Assembly (NCBI GenBank): GCA_002424605.1
Contig: DIKQ01000005.1
Span: 638,913 to 702,912, forward strand
DNA length: 64,000 nt
Direction of reading: 5' to 3'
Source of the DNA: Cloacimonetes bacterium UBA5614
GTDB taxonomy: Bacteria; Cloacimonadota; Cloacimonadia; Cloacimonadales; Cloacimonadaceae
Part shown: positions 25,394 through 35,267 of the stretch, piece after piece
Layout of the letters: the number at the start of each line of letters is the position of its first letter
Numbering within the stretch: position 1 is the stretch's first letter
Notes under the pieces: model-generated
What the model was told of the DNA's origin: nothing
Databases searched by the model: none
What the model saw: the letters and a program-made list of their open reading frames with translations, nothing else
Translations under genes and position numbers: made by a program

Positions 25394-25450
25394 CCCTGCT
25401 TGATACGGGGAGGATACGAGGAGAATCCCCCCGCATCCTCCCCGTTACCC
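25394..25450 (+). repeat. Period-11 palindromic element
   Basis: It starts CCCTGCTTGATA, then CGGGGAGGATA, CGAGGAGAATC, CCCCCGCATCC and TCCCCGTTACC in exact 11-base steps. ACGGGGAGGAT (25405-25415) pairs perfectly with ATCCTCCCCGT (25435-25445). It lies in the 487-base gap between divergent genes (25077-25563); I see no clear promoter or RNA gene in the rest of that gap. Confidence 0.8.
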
Positions 25451-25563
25451 CCTCGGGGCGGGCAGATTGAAACAAGGTTTGGAACAGAAATGGCTAAATA
25501 AACATAAGCACAGCAAGATACATATATACCTGCCTTCAGAATATCTGAACTAATGAGGTTATT

Positions 25564-27723
25564 ATGAAAAAACTTTGCCTGGCTTTACTCATCACCTGCT
25601 GCATCACACTGGCTTCCGCCCGGACAAATCCCTGGACCTACAACACCTGGCACGGTGTCGTGAAGACATTCGCCCCGGATGGCAACCTTATGTGGATAGG
25701 CACCGAGAAAGGACTCATCCGGTATGACCTGCTTACCCACGAGCAAACCGAATACTTTTGCACAGACCAGGGCGTAAACTTTGCCGGAATAAGCACCATC
25801 TACGTTGACCCGCAGGGCATCAAATGGGTCGCCTTTATGGGAACTGGTGTCACGGCAGGGGCATTGGGAAGGTTTGACGGAACGGAATGGACGCTTTACA
25901 CCCAAGCAAACTCCGGTTATCCGGGAGCAGCTGCCTGCATTACCAGCGACTCCCAAAACAACCTCTGGCTGGGTTCCGGTTCGGGACTATACAAATTTGA
26001 CGGAACGGACTGGACTGCATATACCACATCCAATTCCGGGCTGGCAAACAGCAATGTCACCGCCATCGCCATAGACAGCCTGGATGTAATCTGGTTGGGA
26101 ACAAACGCTTCCGGACTGAACAGGTTCAACGGGGTTGACTGGTATTATTTTCCTTATCCCAGTAACTATTACAGCAGGACCAACATTCTCAAGTTTGACC
26201 AACAGGGAATCCTCTGGGCAGGATGCCACTATGTGATGAGCTCTCACGGGACGCTGTTTGCTTTTGACGGACAGAATTTCGGCTATCCGGAAATGCTGCT
26301 TTACTATTATAATTACGGACTGGTTGGCATTGAATGGGATGCCGCCGGCAATATGTGGGTCTCAGCCGATGGGGTTGTATCCTGTTACGACGGAATGGTT
26401 TGGACGCATTACACCCATTCGGACTCCGGTTTGAGTGGAACGGACATAAATGCCTTTACCATAGACGATTACGACACAAAGTGGTTTGGTAAATACTGGG
26501 GAACGACCCAGACCCTATCCGGAGGAGTATGGTCTGATATCACTCTGGGCAACTGCCCTGATTACTATAGAGATATATCAGGATTTGCCATTAATGACCA
26601 GGATGTTATTTATATAATTAATTTATTAGGCATTTACAGCTTTGATGGTATGGACTGGCAGAGTTTTTACCTGGAAAACTCCTCTTCCTGGCTGGATCTA
26701 GCAAAAAAAATGTTGTTTGACAGCACCGGTAATCTCTGGTATGCTTGCCATTCTGGTGTTGTGAGCTTGGTAGGAAACACAGTGAACGAGTATAATCTCT
26801 ACAGTATGTTCAATGCCTTAATCAACGACATGGCCATTGACAGTAATGACAACATCCTGTTGGCTACCAACCGGGGATTGATGGTATATGACGGCAATGA
26901 CTGGAACCTGTATGACAGCAGCAACTCGGATTTTCCCGGCTCTGTGGTTTATGCTGTCTGTTATGACCGGGAAGGCAATATGTGGACAGGTGTCGGTAAC
27001 GTCGGGCTGGTAAAATATGACGGAACTGATTACACGGTTTACAATCAGTACAATTCTGGCTTGCCCAACCGCAATATAAAGCTGCTGTTCGCAGATTCTG
27101 CCGGAAACCTTTGGATTGCCTGCGAAGGAAACGCGGAACAGACCTGCCTGGTGAAATTCGACGGGACGAACTGGACTGTTTACCAGATGGGTAACGGAGA
27201 TATCCCCTGCGATTACATTTATGCCATCACAGAGGATAATTCCGGCAATGTCTGGTTTGGTTCCATGTATGGACTGATGCGTTACACCGGAGCCGGCATT
27301 GTGATGCAGGACGTCATGTGCCCCGGATTTAACGTGAATGCCCTTTACTGGCTGGACAGCGACTCACAGGGCAGAATCTGGGTCAAGCGCAGAGGCTTGC
27401 ATATCCTGGACTACCAATCCACAGCAGCCGGGGACGAAGTAATTCAGATAAACCCCGGTATGAAGATATCCCCCAATCCCTTTTCTGCAAGCACTTCCAT
27501 TGGTTTGGAACTGGATAAATCCGGCAGAACGGAGGTCAGCATCTATAACCTGAAAGGGCAAAAGATAATCACCGTTGCCGATGGGTTCAAAGAAGCCGGT
27601 AAACATGTAGTTACGTGGAACGGGATAGACAGCAAAGGCAACAAAGCCGGCAGCGGGATTTATCTTATCCGTGTAAAAGGCGAGGGCTATGTCAGGACAG
27701 CCAAGTGCATGCTAATCAGGTAG
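25564..27723 (+). CDS. Secreted beta-propeller protein with sorting tail
   Basis: A 719-residue protein with a signal peptide (about 1-19, ending LASA). About twelve repeats of the two-component-regulator-propeller type follow, with motifs such as NLMWIGTEKGLIRYD, NNLWLGSGSGLYKFDG, GNVWFGSMYGLMRYTG and NWTVYQMGNG, giving one or two seven-bladed propellers. In membrane sensors such propellers bind ligands, but here there is no membrane or kinase part. The protein ends instead in the FlgD-like tail (ISPNPFSASTSIGLEL ... AKCMLIR), so it is exported to the surface or medium. The last 12 bases overlap the end of the convergent MutS-like gene. Confidence 0.88.
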   Translation: MKKLCLALLITCCITLASARTNPWTYNTWHGVVKTFAPDGNLMWIGTEKGLIRYDLLTHEQTEYFCTDQGVNFAGISTIYVDPQGIKWVAFMGTGVTAGALGRFDGTEWTLYTQANSGYPGAAACITSDSQNNLWLGSGSGLYKFDGTDWTAYTTSNSGLANSNVTAIAIDSLDVIWLGTNASGLNRFNGVDWYYFPYPSNYYSRTNILKFDQQGILWAGCHYVMSSHGTLFAFDGQNFGYPEMLLYYYNYGLVGIEWDAAGNMWVSADGVVSCYDGMVWTHYTHSDSGLSGTDINAFTIDDYDTKWFGKYWGTTQTLSGGVWSDITLGNCPDYYRDISGFAINDQDVIYIINLLGIYSFDGMDWQSFYLENSSSWLDLAKKMLFDSTGNLWYACHSGVVSLVGNTVNEYNLYSMFNALINDMAIDSNDNILLATNRGLMVYDGNDWNLYDSSNSDFPGSVVYAVCYDREGNMWTGVGNVGLVKYDGTDYTVYNQYNSGLPNRNIKLLFADSAGNLWIACEGNAEQTCLVKFDGTNWTVYQMGNGDIPCDYIYAITEDNSGNVWFGSMYGLMRYTGAGIVMQDVMCPGFNVNALYWLDSDSQGRIWVKRRGLHILDYQSTAAGDEVIQINPGMKISPNPFSASTSIGLELDKSGRTEVSIYNLKGQKIITVADGFKEAGKHVVTWNGIDSKGNKAGSGIYLIRVKGEGYVRTAKCMLIR

Positions 27724-29325
27724 TCCTGCTTTCAGGGTAGATTCCGCTATTTTGATTATGTCCTGAGGCAAGCCAAGGATTTGCGCGATGGGAATGGCAT
27801 TCTGCGGGGGTGACAGGCGGTCTGGAACCCTGACCAAAGAGTAATCCATCAATCTGTTAAGCTGGTCCAGCTGAGCGTCCAGGGTGGCTTTATCGGCTTT
27901 GGCGAGCGACTTCAGGGCTTTGGCATCAATTCCCCTGATAACAAAGCGGGTTATGCGGTTCAGATAAGCTGAGATGTCATAATGCGTGGCAGCGAGCACC
28001 AGGCAGGGCTGGCTCGCAAGGTATTGCAGAACGGCAGTCAGCAGCGCTTCCCCTTCGGCGGGATTGGTGCCTTTTGCCAGTTCATCCGGGATAAAAAGCG
28101 TTCTGCCTTTCTTCCTGAGCGCAGCAGCCAGCGAGACTATCTCCCTGCCAAAACTGCTGAGATTTTCCCCGCTTTCGCTTTCCCGGTTGTGCCAGATGTG
28201 GTCAAACAGGCATAGTTCCGCCTGTTCCGCCGGAACGGGAATGGCATAAGACGCCATCAGGCAGAGCTGTCCAACTGTATGCAGGGCAGTGGTTTTACCA
28301 CCCATGTTGGGTCCGGTCAGGACGTTGAGCGTGGCATCAAAATGCAAATCCAGCGGCTGGTACTTACGGTTGAGTTGCGCCAGATTTTGCTGAAGGGGCA
28401 GATTGACAGCCCGGCGCGCATCCAGCTTCACTTTTGCCGTAATCGCCGGAATAACGCATTTATACTGAATGGCAAAGGCAGCTTTGGCATAGTCCCAGTC
28501 CAGTAGCTTCACCAGTTCGGCAGTCCTGTCCAGAGCCTTATGATATGTTTTTATCTTTTTGCTGAGGTCAACCAGCACTTTTTCTTCGACCTTGACCAGC
28601 TTTTGGGTCAGCGAAGTAATCTGCTGTTTGATGGCAGCCAGTTCAGGGCTGTCTTTCAGGCGGAAAGTGAGATTGGCGAAGTTCTCGTCTGACAATGCAT
28701 AAAACCCTGAATTGCGAAGTTTCGCCAGCTTTTTGTCATCAAGACGGGAAACCACGATTTCGGCGACAGGGTTGCTAAGTCCTGCCGCTTTCTGTGCTTT
28801 CTGCTGTAACAAGTGTTCCGTATGACGGCGTTTTAGCTGCAATTCCTGAAGCTGGAAGAGCAGTTTTGCCAGCATGGGGTCAAAGCCGGCGGAAAGTGCA
28901 AAGGAGGGGCTTTGGGTCTGCTCCGGGTCAAGCAAATCATACAGTTTTTGCAATTCGGGGAAGGGATAGAGCTTTTCCAAGCATGCTTTTGTGCAGGCGT
29001 TGCGGAGTTGCAGGGCATAGTGGGTCAGTTTCTTGATTTCGAAACATTCGTGCAGGAAGAGAGTCCTCTGGTGAAGGGCTTTGAGGGTCTGGGGAAGATA
29101 AGGTGTTTGGGACAGGGAGGCAGTCAGTAAGCCCGACAGCTTTTTATCTTTGTCCATTGCTGCGGTCAGGCATTCAAGACGCTTGTATTCCTTGCGGAGA
29201 ACAGCTTCCTGACCCGGCTTGAAGGCGGAAAGGTGCTGCTTGTGCACGCGTCCTGCTTCACCAATGGGACGGATTAAATCCAGAATAGCATCAAACTGCA
29301 GGGCAGCAAACAGGGTTTTGTCCAT
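27712..29325 (-). CDS. MutS-like ATPase (MutS-related, lacking mismatch domains)
   Basis: A 537-residue protein. Residues 1-330 are helical, corresponding to the MutS lever/core. The C-terminal ATPase has Walker A TGPNMGGKTT, the NRESESGENLSSFGRE signature region, Walker B LFIPDELAKGTNPAEG and the ATHYD switch. The N-terminal mismatch-recognition domains of MutS and the Smr domain of MutS2 are absent. Short MutS-related ATPases of this kind occur beside lysine/ornithine aminomutase genes (KamB/KamC type), but no aminomutase is in this window. Start ATG with AAGGAG. It overlaps the propeller gene end to end by 12 bases. Confidence 0.85.
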   Translation of the reverse strand: MDKTLFAALQFDAILDLIRPIGEAGRVHKQHLSAFKPGQEAVLRKEYKRLECLTAAMDKDKKLSGLLTASLSQTPYLPQTLKALHQRTLFLHECFEIKKLTHYALQLRNACTKACLEKLYPFPELQKLYDLLDPEQTQSPSFALSAGFDPMLAKLLFQLQELQLKRRHTEHLLQQKAQKAAGLSNPVAEIVVSRLDDKKLAKLRNSGFYALSDENFANLTFRLKDSPELAAIKQQITSLTQKLVKVEEKVLVDLSKKIKTYHKALDRTAELVKLLDWDYAKAAFAIQYKCVIPAITAKVKLDARRAVNLPLQQNLAQLNRKYQPLDLHFDATLNVLTGPNMGGKTTALHTVGQLCLMASYAIPVPAEQAELCLFDHIWHNRESESGENLSSFGREIVSLAAALRKKGRTLFIPDELAKGTNPAEGEALLTAVLQYLASQPCLVLAATHYDISAYLNRITRFVIRGIDAKALKSLAKADKATLDAQLDQLNRLMDYSLVRVPDRLSPPQNAIPIAQILGLPQDIIKIAESTLKAGLPD

Positions 29326-29401
29326 TTCGGCTCCTTATCTATGGCTATGGGCAAGTTAAACGGGACTGGATTTGCTGTCAATCCGTAAGATAAAATCCTG
29401 C

Positions 29402-31702
29402 TCAGGGAAGCGTTATCACCACGGAGCCATTACCTGTGAGCATTGGTTCAACCCCGTAGTTGCGATAACGTTCCAGCGTTTCCTTGTGGGGAAATCCAAA
29501 GCGGTTATATTTGCCGGCGGTGATGCAGGCCATACGGGGTGAAACGGCGCGGATGAAGGGCGCGCTACTGGAATAACGGCTGCCATGGTGGGGCACTTTC
29601 AGGAAATCGGTATCCAGCAGTTGGGGCAATTCGTTCACCAAATGCATTTCCGCTTGGGAGGATATGTCGCCGGTCAGCAGGGCGGAGAAGCCCTTGTAAT
29701 CAAGACGCAGGACAATGGAGTTGTCATTGCTGTCAGCACCTCGGTAATCCCTGCCGGGATGCAGGAAAGTAAGCTTTGCACCTGCAAACGGGATGGAAAC
29801 GGTGTCTGCCAGAATCTTGACCTGCGCTTCCTTCAGGAAACCCGCTCTTTCCAGTTCTGCCCATCTGGAGGTTCGGGATGCATGCTCTGAAATAAAGAGA
29901 TTCCTCACCCGCATCCTGTCGAAGACATCTTCCAGTCCGCCGGCATGGTCTGTATCAAGATGAGTGAGGACCAAAATGTCTATAGTGCCGATTTTATGGC
30001 GTTTCTGCCAACCGGTGCTGCGGCTACCAAACCAGCTTCCACGTTGAACGTAGTCCTGGTCAAGCCAGCCCGGGCCGGTATCTATCATCAGGGTCTGACC
30101 GCGGGGAAACTCCACCATGGTACAATCGCCCATTCCGGCATTAAAGACAGTCAGGGTAAATTGCCTTTCCGGCGGTGAAAAAGAGAGCAGCAGGAATGGC
30201 AGCGCCAGGACCAGCAGGGTATAGGATAGCCTGCGTTGGCTTGCGCCGGTCTTTATCCTGACAGCGATGGCGGCGATGACAAGGTAAACGGCCAGCAGCA
30301 AAGGCAATGGCAGCAGCACCGTATCAATATAGAACGGAAGTTCCGCAGTCCATTCCGCCCATCTGCCAAAGAGGAAATGCAGCAGGTCAAAGGTCGCCTT
30401 GAGCCAATGAAACAGCTGCCAGCCGGCCGGAAGCAGCATCAGGACAAAAGTTAGAGGCAGTAAAAACCCTATCAGCGGGACGCCCAGAAGGTTGCCGATT
30501 ACTCCGTTCATGCTGCCCCTGTAAAAGTAAAACAGCATTATGGGAAGCATCACCACCGACACCACGAATGAAACTATCAGCATATCGGCAAAGTATAGCC
30601 CAAATCTCTGCAACCGGTATTTCCAGAGGGGATGTTTAACGCCCTGTACCCTGAGCTTGGGCACTACATAGAGCAGGGCTATCACACAGAGGTAAGAGAG
30701 CTGAAGCCCGATGGAGAACAACTGCAGGGGGTCATAAGCTGTGATTATCAGCAGGCTCAGGCAGATTATCTGCAGTCGAGAAACAGGCCTCTGCAGCCAT
30801 TTTCCAAATACCAGCAGAAGAATCATCACAATAGCGCGCATAACGGGCGGTGACCATTGGCACAAGCCTGCATAAACCAGCATCAGGACGATGAACAGGC
30901 CCTCCGCCCATCTTTTTGGTATGAATATGTTCAGGAAGTAAACGAAAACAAAGTAAAAGAAGAGGACGTGCAGTCCGCTGATGGCAATCAGGTGAAGCAA
31001 CCCGCCCCTGATAAGCTGCTGAATCCAGTCCTTGTCCTCGGTGCGGTCATTGAGGAGCAGTGCTTTGGCAAAAGGAGCCGCATCCCCCATCTTGCTTTCC
31101 AGGTTTTGCAGCAGACGGTAGCGCCAGCGTTCCAGGTTGAACAATCCCCTGCTTTCCGTTGATTCAAGCTTGTAAACCGTTCTAAGTAGCAGGGGCGTGC
31201 GTTTGCTGCGGTGTGAAAAGTAAAACGATGTATTGTCCAGCACGGGGTCGGGCTTCCTGTTTTCCATCAGAGCCAGAGCGGTGAACCCATCCCCCGGAAC
31301 CAGCCTTCCGGAATATGCCATCAGGGCTTTATCCCTGACGGGAGAGCTGTTCACAGATGTTAGCCGGACCAGGTAGAGGTTGTGCGCGGGGTTTAAAACC
31401 CTTAGGACCTCACCATGGCAGGGCTGGGTGATGCTTTCCCGCTCATGGAGAATTTTCTGAAGCGGCGAGATGGGTCTATCAACGGAAACGTTTAATCTGA
31501 TAAGTCCTGCCGCCACCAAGAGCAACAGCAGGAAAGGCAGACGAAAACGGAAAGCCAGGGCAAGCAGGATTGCGCCGCAACCGATGCCTGCCAGCCAGAG
31601 CAGCGGCAGACGGAAGTATGCGGCGAGGATGATTCCCGCTCCCCAACATAGGGTGGGAACCAGCAAAGGACTCGGCAGGGTGTGTCTTTCCTGCTCTGCC
31701 AC
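29402..31702 (-). CDS. comEC: ComEC/Rec2-family DNA uptake channel
   Basis: A 766-residue polytopic protein. The N-terminus has hydrophobic segments and an OB-like DUF4131-type region. The central competence domain includes GGLLHLIAISGLHVLFF, LMLVYAGLCQWSPPVMRAIVM and a dozen membrane segments. The C-terminus is a metallo-beta-lactamase domain with GMGDCTMVEFPRG, THLDTDHAGG (about residue 580) and VPHHGSRYSSS. ComEC carries single-stranded DNA across the inner membrane in natural transformation. The start is a GTG with weak ribosome site, 15 bases after the preceding gene, so the exact start is uncertain. No other competence gene is seen here. Confidence 0.93.
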   Translation of the reverse strand: MAEQERHTLPSPLLVPTLCWGAGIILAAYFRLPLLWLAGIGCGAILLALAFRFRLPFLLLLLVAAGLIRLNVSVDRPISPLQKILHERESITQPCHGEVLRVLNPAHNLYLVRLTSVNSSPVRDKALMAYSGRLVPGDGFTALALMENRKPDPVLDNTSFYFSHRSKRTPLLLRTVYKLESTESRGLFNLERWRYRLLQNLESKMGDAAPFAKALLLNDRTEDKDWIQQLIRGGLLHLIAISGLHVLFFYFVFVYFLNIFIPKRWAEGLFIVLMLVYAGLCQWSPPVMRAIVMILLLVFGKWLQRPVSRLQIICLSLLIITAYDPLQLFSIGLQLSYLCVIALLYVVPKLRVQGVKHPLWKYRLQRFGLYFADMLIVSFVVSVVMLPIMLFYFYRGSMNGVIGNLLGVPLIGFLLPLTFVLMLLPAGWQLFHWLKATFDLLHFLFGRWAEWTAELPFYIDTVLLPLPLLLAVYLVIAAIAVRIKTGASQRRLSYTLLVLALPFLLLSFSPPERQFTLTVFNAGMGDCTMVEFPRGQTLMIDTGPGWLDQDYVQRGSWFGSRSTGWQKRHKIGTIDILVLTHLDTDHAGGLEDVFDRMRVRNLFISEHASRTSRWAELERAGFLKEAQVKILADTVSIPFAGAKLTFLHPGRDYRGADSNDNSIVLRLDYKGFSALLTGDISSQAEMHLVNELPQLLDTDFLKVPHHGSRYSSSAPFIRAVSPRMACITAGKYNRFGFPHKETLERYRNYGVEPMLTGNGSVVITLP

Positions 31703-31717
31703 GTTTTTACAATCTTT

Positions 31718-32245
31718 TTACTTACGGTTAAACATGCCCAGAATAAAGCCCAGCGCAATTGACCACAAGGCTGCCAGGCCAATCTGGTAATCCTTGGGCA
31801 GGGAAAAAGTGATGGTGTGGGCGGGAATCCAGAACCAGAGCAGCGACAGCATGCCCTTGTCCAGGTTTTTCCAGTTCTTCACCTTGACCACCAGGTTGTC
31901 CAGCACCCGGTGAAAAATCACCAGGAACAGACCGAACTGCAGGTTTATCAGCACAGACTTGGCAAAGGCAAAACCGACCGTTCCCTGTTCCATATAGGGC
32001 AGCATATTATGGTCTATCAAATCCTGCACAAAGCCGTTAATGCCGACGAAGGCATACTTGATGCCGACAGCGAGGATAGCCCAGACCACCATTTTCCACA
32101 GGGTGAGACCCAGGCTGAAAGGATATTTAAAGCTCTTTTGCACCATCCATTTGGAGACAATCTCTCCCAGCGTGCCGAGGATTGCAAACTGCACCATGGC
32201 TGACAGGATGGGCCTTGACGTGACCAGTTCAATGTACCAGTTCAT
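31718..32245 (-). CDS. Integral membrane protein of unknown function
   Basis: A 175-residue protein with about four hydrophobic segments (ILSAMVQFAILGTLGEI, LWKMVVWAILAVGIKY, SVLINLQFGLFLVIF, GLAALWSIALGFILG) and basic loops. The arrangement loosely recalls Mpv17/PMP22 proteins, but the diagnostic motifs are not clear to me. Good GAGGTG ribosome site. It ends 15 bases before comEC and follows the metallophosphoesterase gene by 18 bases on the same strand. Confidence 0.75.
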   Translation of the reverse strand: MNWYIELVTSRPILSAMVQFAILGTLGEIVSKWMVQKSFKYPFSLGLTLWKMVVWAILAVGIKYAFVGINGFVQDLIDHNMLPYMEQGTVGFAFAKSVLINLQFGLFLVIFHRVLDNLVVKVKNWKNLDKGMLSLLWFWIPAHTITFSLPKDYQIGLAALWSIALGFILGMFNRK

Positions 32246-32263
32246 TTTTCCACCTCTTTTATC

Positions 32264-34969
32264 TCATTTCATCAGGATTATCTTTTGTGACACAGATTGC
32301 CCGGCATCCCTCATTCTGAAGAAGTAAACGCCGGATGGGCAGTTGCGTCCGCTGTTGTCTTTGCCGTCCCAGTCAAAGTAATGCGCACCGGAGGCAAGAT
32401 TGCCTTCAAACAGTGTTCTGACCAGCATCCCCTTCAGGTTAAAAACCTGCGCAGACAGGTTGCCGGAACCTGTTTTGCTGAGACTGAAGGTTGTCTTGTC
32501 ACGGAACGGATTGGGATAAACCGCATTCAGGGTCAAGCCTGCAGCAGGCAGCGTTTCATCTGAAACTTCCGTGCCGGTTTGCTTAATCGCCACTGTCACA
32601 GTAGAGTATGACCCCAGATTGACCCGCACGTAGCAGACGTTCAGGTTTCCGCTGCGGTCTATCTGTTCCAGAACGCCGTTATAGACATTGTATTCCGCAT
32701 ATCCCGCAGGCATCAGGAACTTGACCACCGCATTATCAAAGCTGATGGGCTGGTTATTGTACAGAGTGGCGCTCACGCTGTCTGCATAACCGAAACTATT
32801 GGGGAAGAAATCCAGCCGTATCTGATTTCCGGTGCTTCCGGCGCTTACAGTTCCGTAAGGCTGCAGGGTGGTTCCGTTCACGCCGATAATCCTGTAGGAA
32901 CGGTAACCGTCACAGGTGGCGCGGGTGGAAAGGTTGTAGGGCTGATTGACCAGAGACCCTGTATCGTAATGGATGTGTCCCCAGAGAGCCATATTGACCC
33001 CCAGTGAGTTCAGGTTCAGCTGGCTGTCAAAGTCATAGTGATGAAACAGCACTTTCGTGGCAGCGCCCGAGGCGGACAAATCCTGCTGCAGCCATTGCAT
33101 CTGCCTGTTTGTGAAGCTGGTGCTCCCATAGATGGAGGTCAGGTAATTGTCATAATTATCATATGCTTCCAGTCCCGTAAAATGCACCGGACCATAGTCA
33201 AAGCTGTAATCCTGCGTGTGGTATTGCCAGCTCGTGGAGGTATTGTTGAGCCAGCTCCAGCCAAAGTGTTTCCACCAGAACTTGCGCGCTGAACCCGCCG
33301 GAGGCGCTGTGTAGGGCCAGCCCCCGATGTCGTGATTGCCTGCCACCATATAGACCGGCACTTCCAGTTCGCCCAGAACCCGTTTTGCCTTGGTATAGAC
33401 GCGCAGATTCTCAAATTCCTCCAGTTCGCCCTGGTTCACCAAATCCCCGGTCAGCAGGACAAATTCCGGCCTTATGATATTGAAGTCCTTGATGACTTCC
33501 CGGAAATCAACCACTTCTGTGGAATCGGTGTTGTAGCCGGCGTCGGGATAGAAAATATGGGTCGGCAGATGCAGGTCTGTGATATGTGCAAAGTAATAGT
33601 TTGTTTTACGGGTGGGCAGCACCTGCACGGAATTGCGGGTGCGGTCATTGATTCCACCGCTGGCTGTCACCCTCAGATTATAGAGCTCAAAGACATTCAC
33701 GTCCGGAACCTGGGCGGTCAGCACCCAGCGGGGAGGACTGGTCTCATACTGTGCGGAAGTGATGGGAACGCTGTAGTTCAGGTTTCCGCGGTACAGCCAT
33801 GCAGCCCAGTTTGTGGTGGCAGGAGGCGCCACGCATTCAATGTTAAAGGTCTCTCCCGGCACTGTGATGGCAGGGATATTGAGCAGCGGCCTCTGGATGA
33901 CCGTGAGGGTGTCTATCACTTCCCCTCCGGCAATGCCGACCGTTACCAGGCCCTGGTTCACTATCATGGCGGGGATGCCGTTAAATGTGAAGTTTGTCGC
34001 ATTGAGCGGAGTAATCCCATCCGCTACGCTGGTAAAATTCAGGTTCAGCAGGGTGCCCTGCCCCAGCAGGTAGCCGGCAGTATTAAAGCTTACCGTCAGG
34101 TATCCCGCTGTGGGGATGACGTTTACCGTCCCGTTTGACGAGATTGTTCCAGCGGTCCCGTAGCTTGCATAACTTATGAGCCCGGGATTGTAGCCCAGGT
34201 TAAAACTATAGTTCTGGAAAGCCTGCGACATGGAAAGATTGGATACAGATACAGGCACGGTAAACTGCGTTCCGACCTGCACCTGCAGGGTAGGCAGAGT
34301 AACAACCACGCCCTGGGTATTGATGACCAGGTCTGCCACGGAGCGCGGATTGAGGCTGTGGATTCCGTACCCGTAATGCCCGATGCCTGTGATGCTGTCA
34401 TACAGCACCCCCGGTGAAATCATGTTACCCAGCTGGCTGAAACTCATAAAGATATCGTTGATTACGACCTCGCCGCTGCCGTCATTTACAGCCCATTCGC
34501 CATAGCTGTTTAGTTCCTGCGTCACGATAGCATCCTCAACCCTGACCAGCACACCCTCATAAGGTTCGTCCCCTGCCTGGGAGGTGGTGACCACTTCTGC
34601 CGCAGGGATGGGATTGTTGACGCTAAGCACCTGATAATTGCTCACATAACGGATTTCAGTCAGACCGTAATATTCCCAGACCTGTCCAGTTATCTGCACC
34701 AGCATTCCCGGTATCGGGGTGTTGCTGCTGTCATAGACCAGGATGCCTTTCCAGGCTCCGCCTTCCGGCATCGAGATGTAATATCCGTTGTTGCCGGAAT
34801 AGCCATAGGCAGTCACGATGCCTTGTGTGGTCACATATTGCCCGGCATAATCGGATGGATAGGTGCCGTTGCCCGGATTGGTGGTGTATTGAATCTCATA
34901 TATCGTAACTGCCGCCAAACCACTCAAAAGCAGGCAGATAGCAAGCAGTAAACCAGTCTTCTTTATCAT
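32264..34969 (-). CDS. Secreted metallophosphoesterase with cohesin-like domain and sorting tail
   Basis: A 901-residue protein from ATG 34969, with GAGG upstream. Signal peptide about 1-20, then an OB-fold nucleic-acid-binding-like domain (YVTTQGIVTAYGY, VQITGQVWEYYG). Next is a cohesin-like domain about 220-345 (LQVQVGTQFTVPVSVSNLS, LGYNPGLISY, GTLLNLNFTSV). A calcineurin-type metallophosphoesterase spans about 455-700 with HITDLHLP, LLTGDLVNQG, VAGNHDIGG, LFHHYDF and LWGHIHYD, so the metal-ligand set is complete. It ends in the FlgD-like tail (YPNPFRDKTTFSL ... KIILMK). Substrate unknown; extracellular. Confidence 0.9.
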   Translation of the reverse strand: MIKKTGLLLAICLLLSGLAAVTIYEIQYTTNPGNGTYPSDYAGQYVTTQGIVTAYGYSGNNGYYISMPEGGAWKGILVYDSSNTPIPGMLVQITGQVWEYYGLTEIRYVSNYQVLSVNNPIPAAEVVTTSQAGDEPYEGVLVRVEDAIVTQELNSYGEWAVNDGSGEVVINDIFMSFSQLGNMISPGVLYDSITGIGHYGYGIHSLNPRSVADLVINTQGVVVTLPTLQVQVGTQFTVPVSVSNLSMSQAFQNYSFNLGYNPGLISYASYGTAGTISSNGTVNVIPTAGYLTVSFNTAGYLLGQGTLLNLNFTSVADGITPLNATNFTFNGIPAMIVNQGLVTVGIAGGEVIDTLTVIQRPLLNIPAITVPGETFNIECVAPPATTNWAAWLYRGNLNYSVPITSAQYETSPPRWVLTAQVPDVNVFELYNLRVTASGGINDRTRNSVQVLPTRKTNYYFAHITDLHLPTHIFYPDAGYNTDSTEVVDFREVIKDFNIIRPEFVLLTGDLVNQGELEEFENLRVYTKAKRVLGELEVPVYMVAGNHDIGGWPYTAPPAGSARKFWWKHFGWSWLNNTSTSWQYHTQDYSFDYGPVHFTGLEAYDNYDNYLTSIYGSTSFTNRQMQWLQQDLSASGAATKVLFHHYDFDSQLNLNSLGVNMALWGHIHYDTGSLVNQPYNLSTRATCDGYRSYRIIGVNGTTLQPYGTVSAGSTGNQIRLDFFPNSFGYADSVSATLYNNQPISFDNAVVKFLMPAGYAEYNVYNGVLEQIDRSGNLNVCYVRVNLGSYSTVTVAIKQTGTEVSDETLPAAGLTLNAVYPNPFRDKTTFSLSKTGSGNLSAQVFNLKGMLVRTLFEGNLASGAHYFDWDGKDNSGRNCPSGVYFFRMRDAGQSVSQKIILMK

Positions 34970-35065
34970 TGTTAACCTCAGATTCTCGCTTTTTTTCAAG
35001 AAATAACCTTATCCTGAGATATCCCTGATTTGTAAAGAAACAAATTTTTCCCCCGCTTCCCCCTC

Positions 35066-35151
35066 TATGAGATGTCCCGAAGATGCCCCGAAGATGACCG
35101 GGTTTTCTTCGGGAGGCTTCGGGACATCTCCGCGACAACTCAGCAGGCAGG
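35066..35151 (-). repeat. Period-11 palindromic element with nested stems
   Basis: A perfect 14-bp outer stem (35069-35082 / 35117-35130, GAGATGTCCCGAAG and its complement) encloses an 8-bp inner stem, CCCGAAGA (35087-35094) / TCTTCGGG (35106-35113). The unit GATGNCCCGAA repeats at 11-base steps and then reverses. The right end carries CAGCAGGCAGG, the complement of the CCTGCCTG end of other copies. It lies in the gap between divergent genes. Confidence 0.8.
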
Positions 35152-35267
35152 ATGCCTGTAAAGCGCCCGGGAAAATACTTCCTGCTGCGGGGAAAAAAAC
35201 CTTTACGGCAGAGCCGCATTTCCCAGAATGGCATTGAAAGCAGAATCAAGATTTTACTGGAGGAAGC

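Noticed and set aside
27712..29325. Genuine MutS mismatch repair protein or MutS2
   Set aside because: The mismatch-binding N-terminal domains and the Smr domain are both absent; only the core and ATPase remain.
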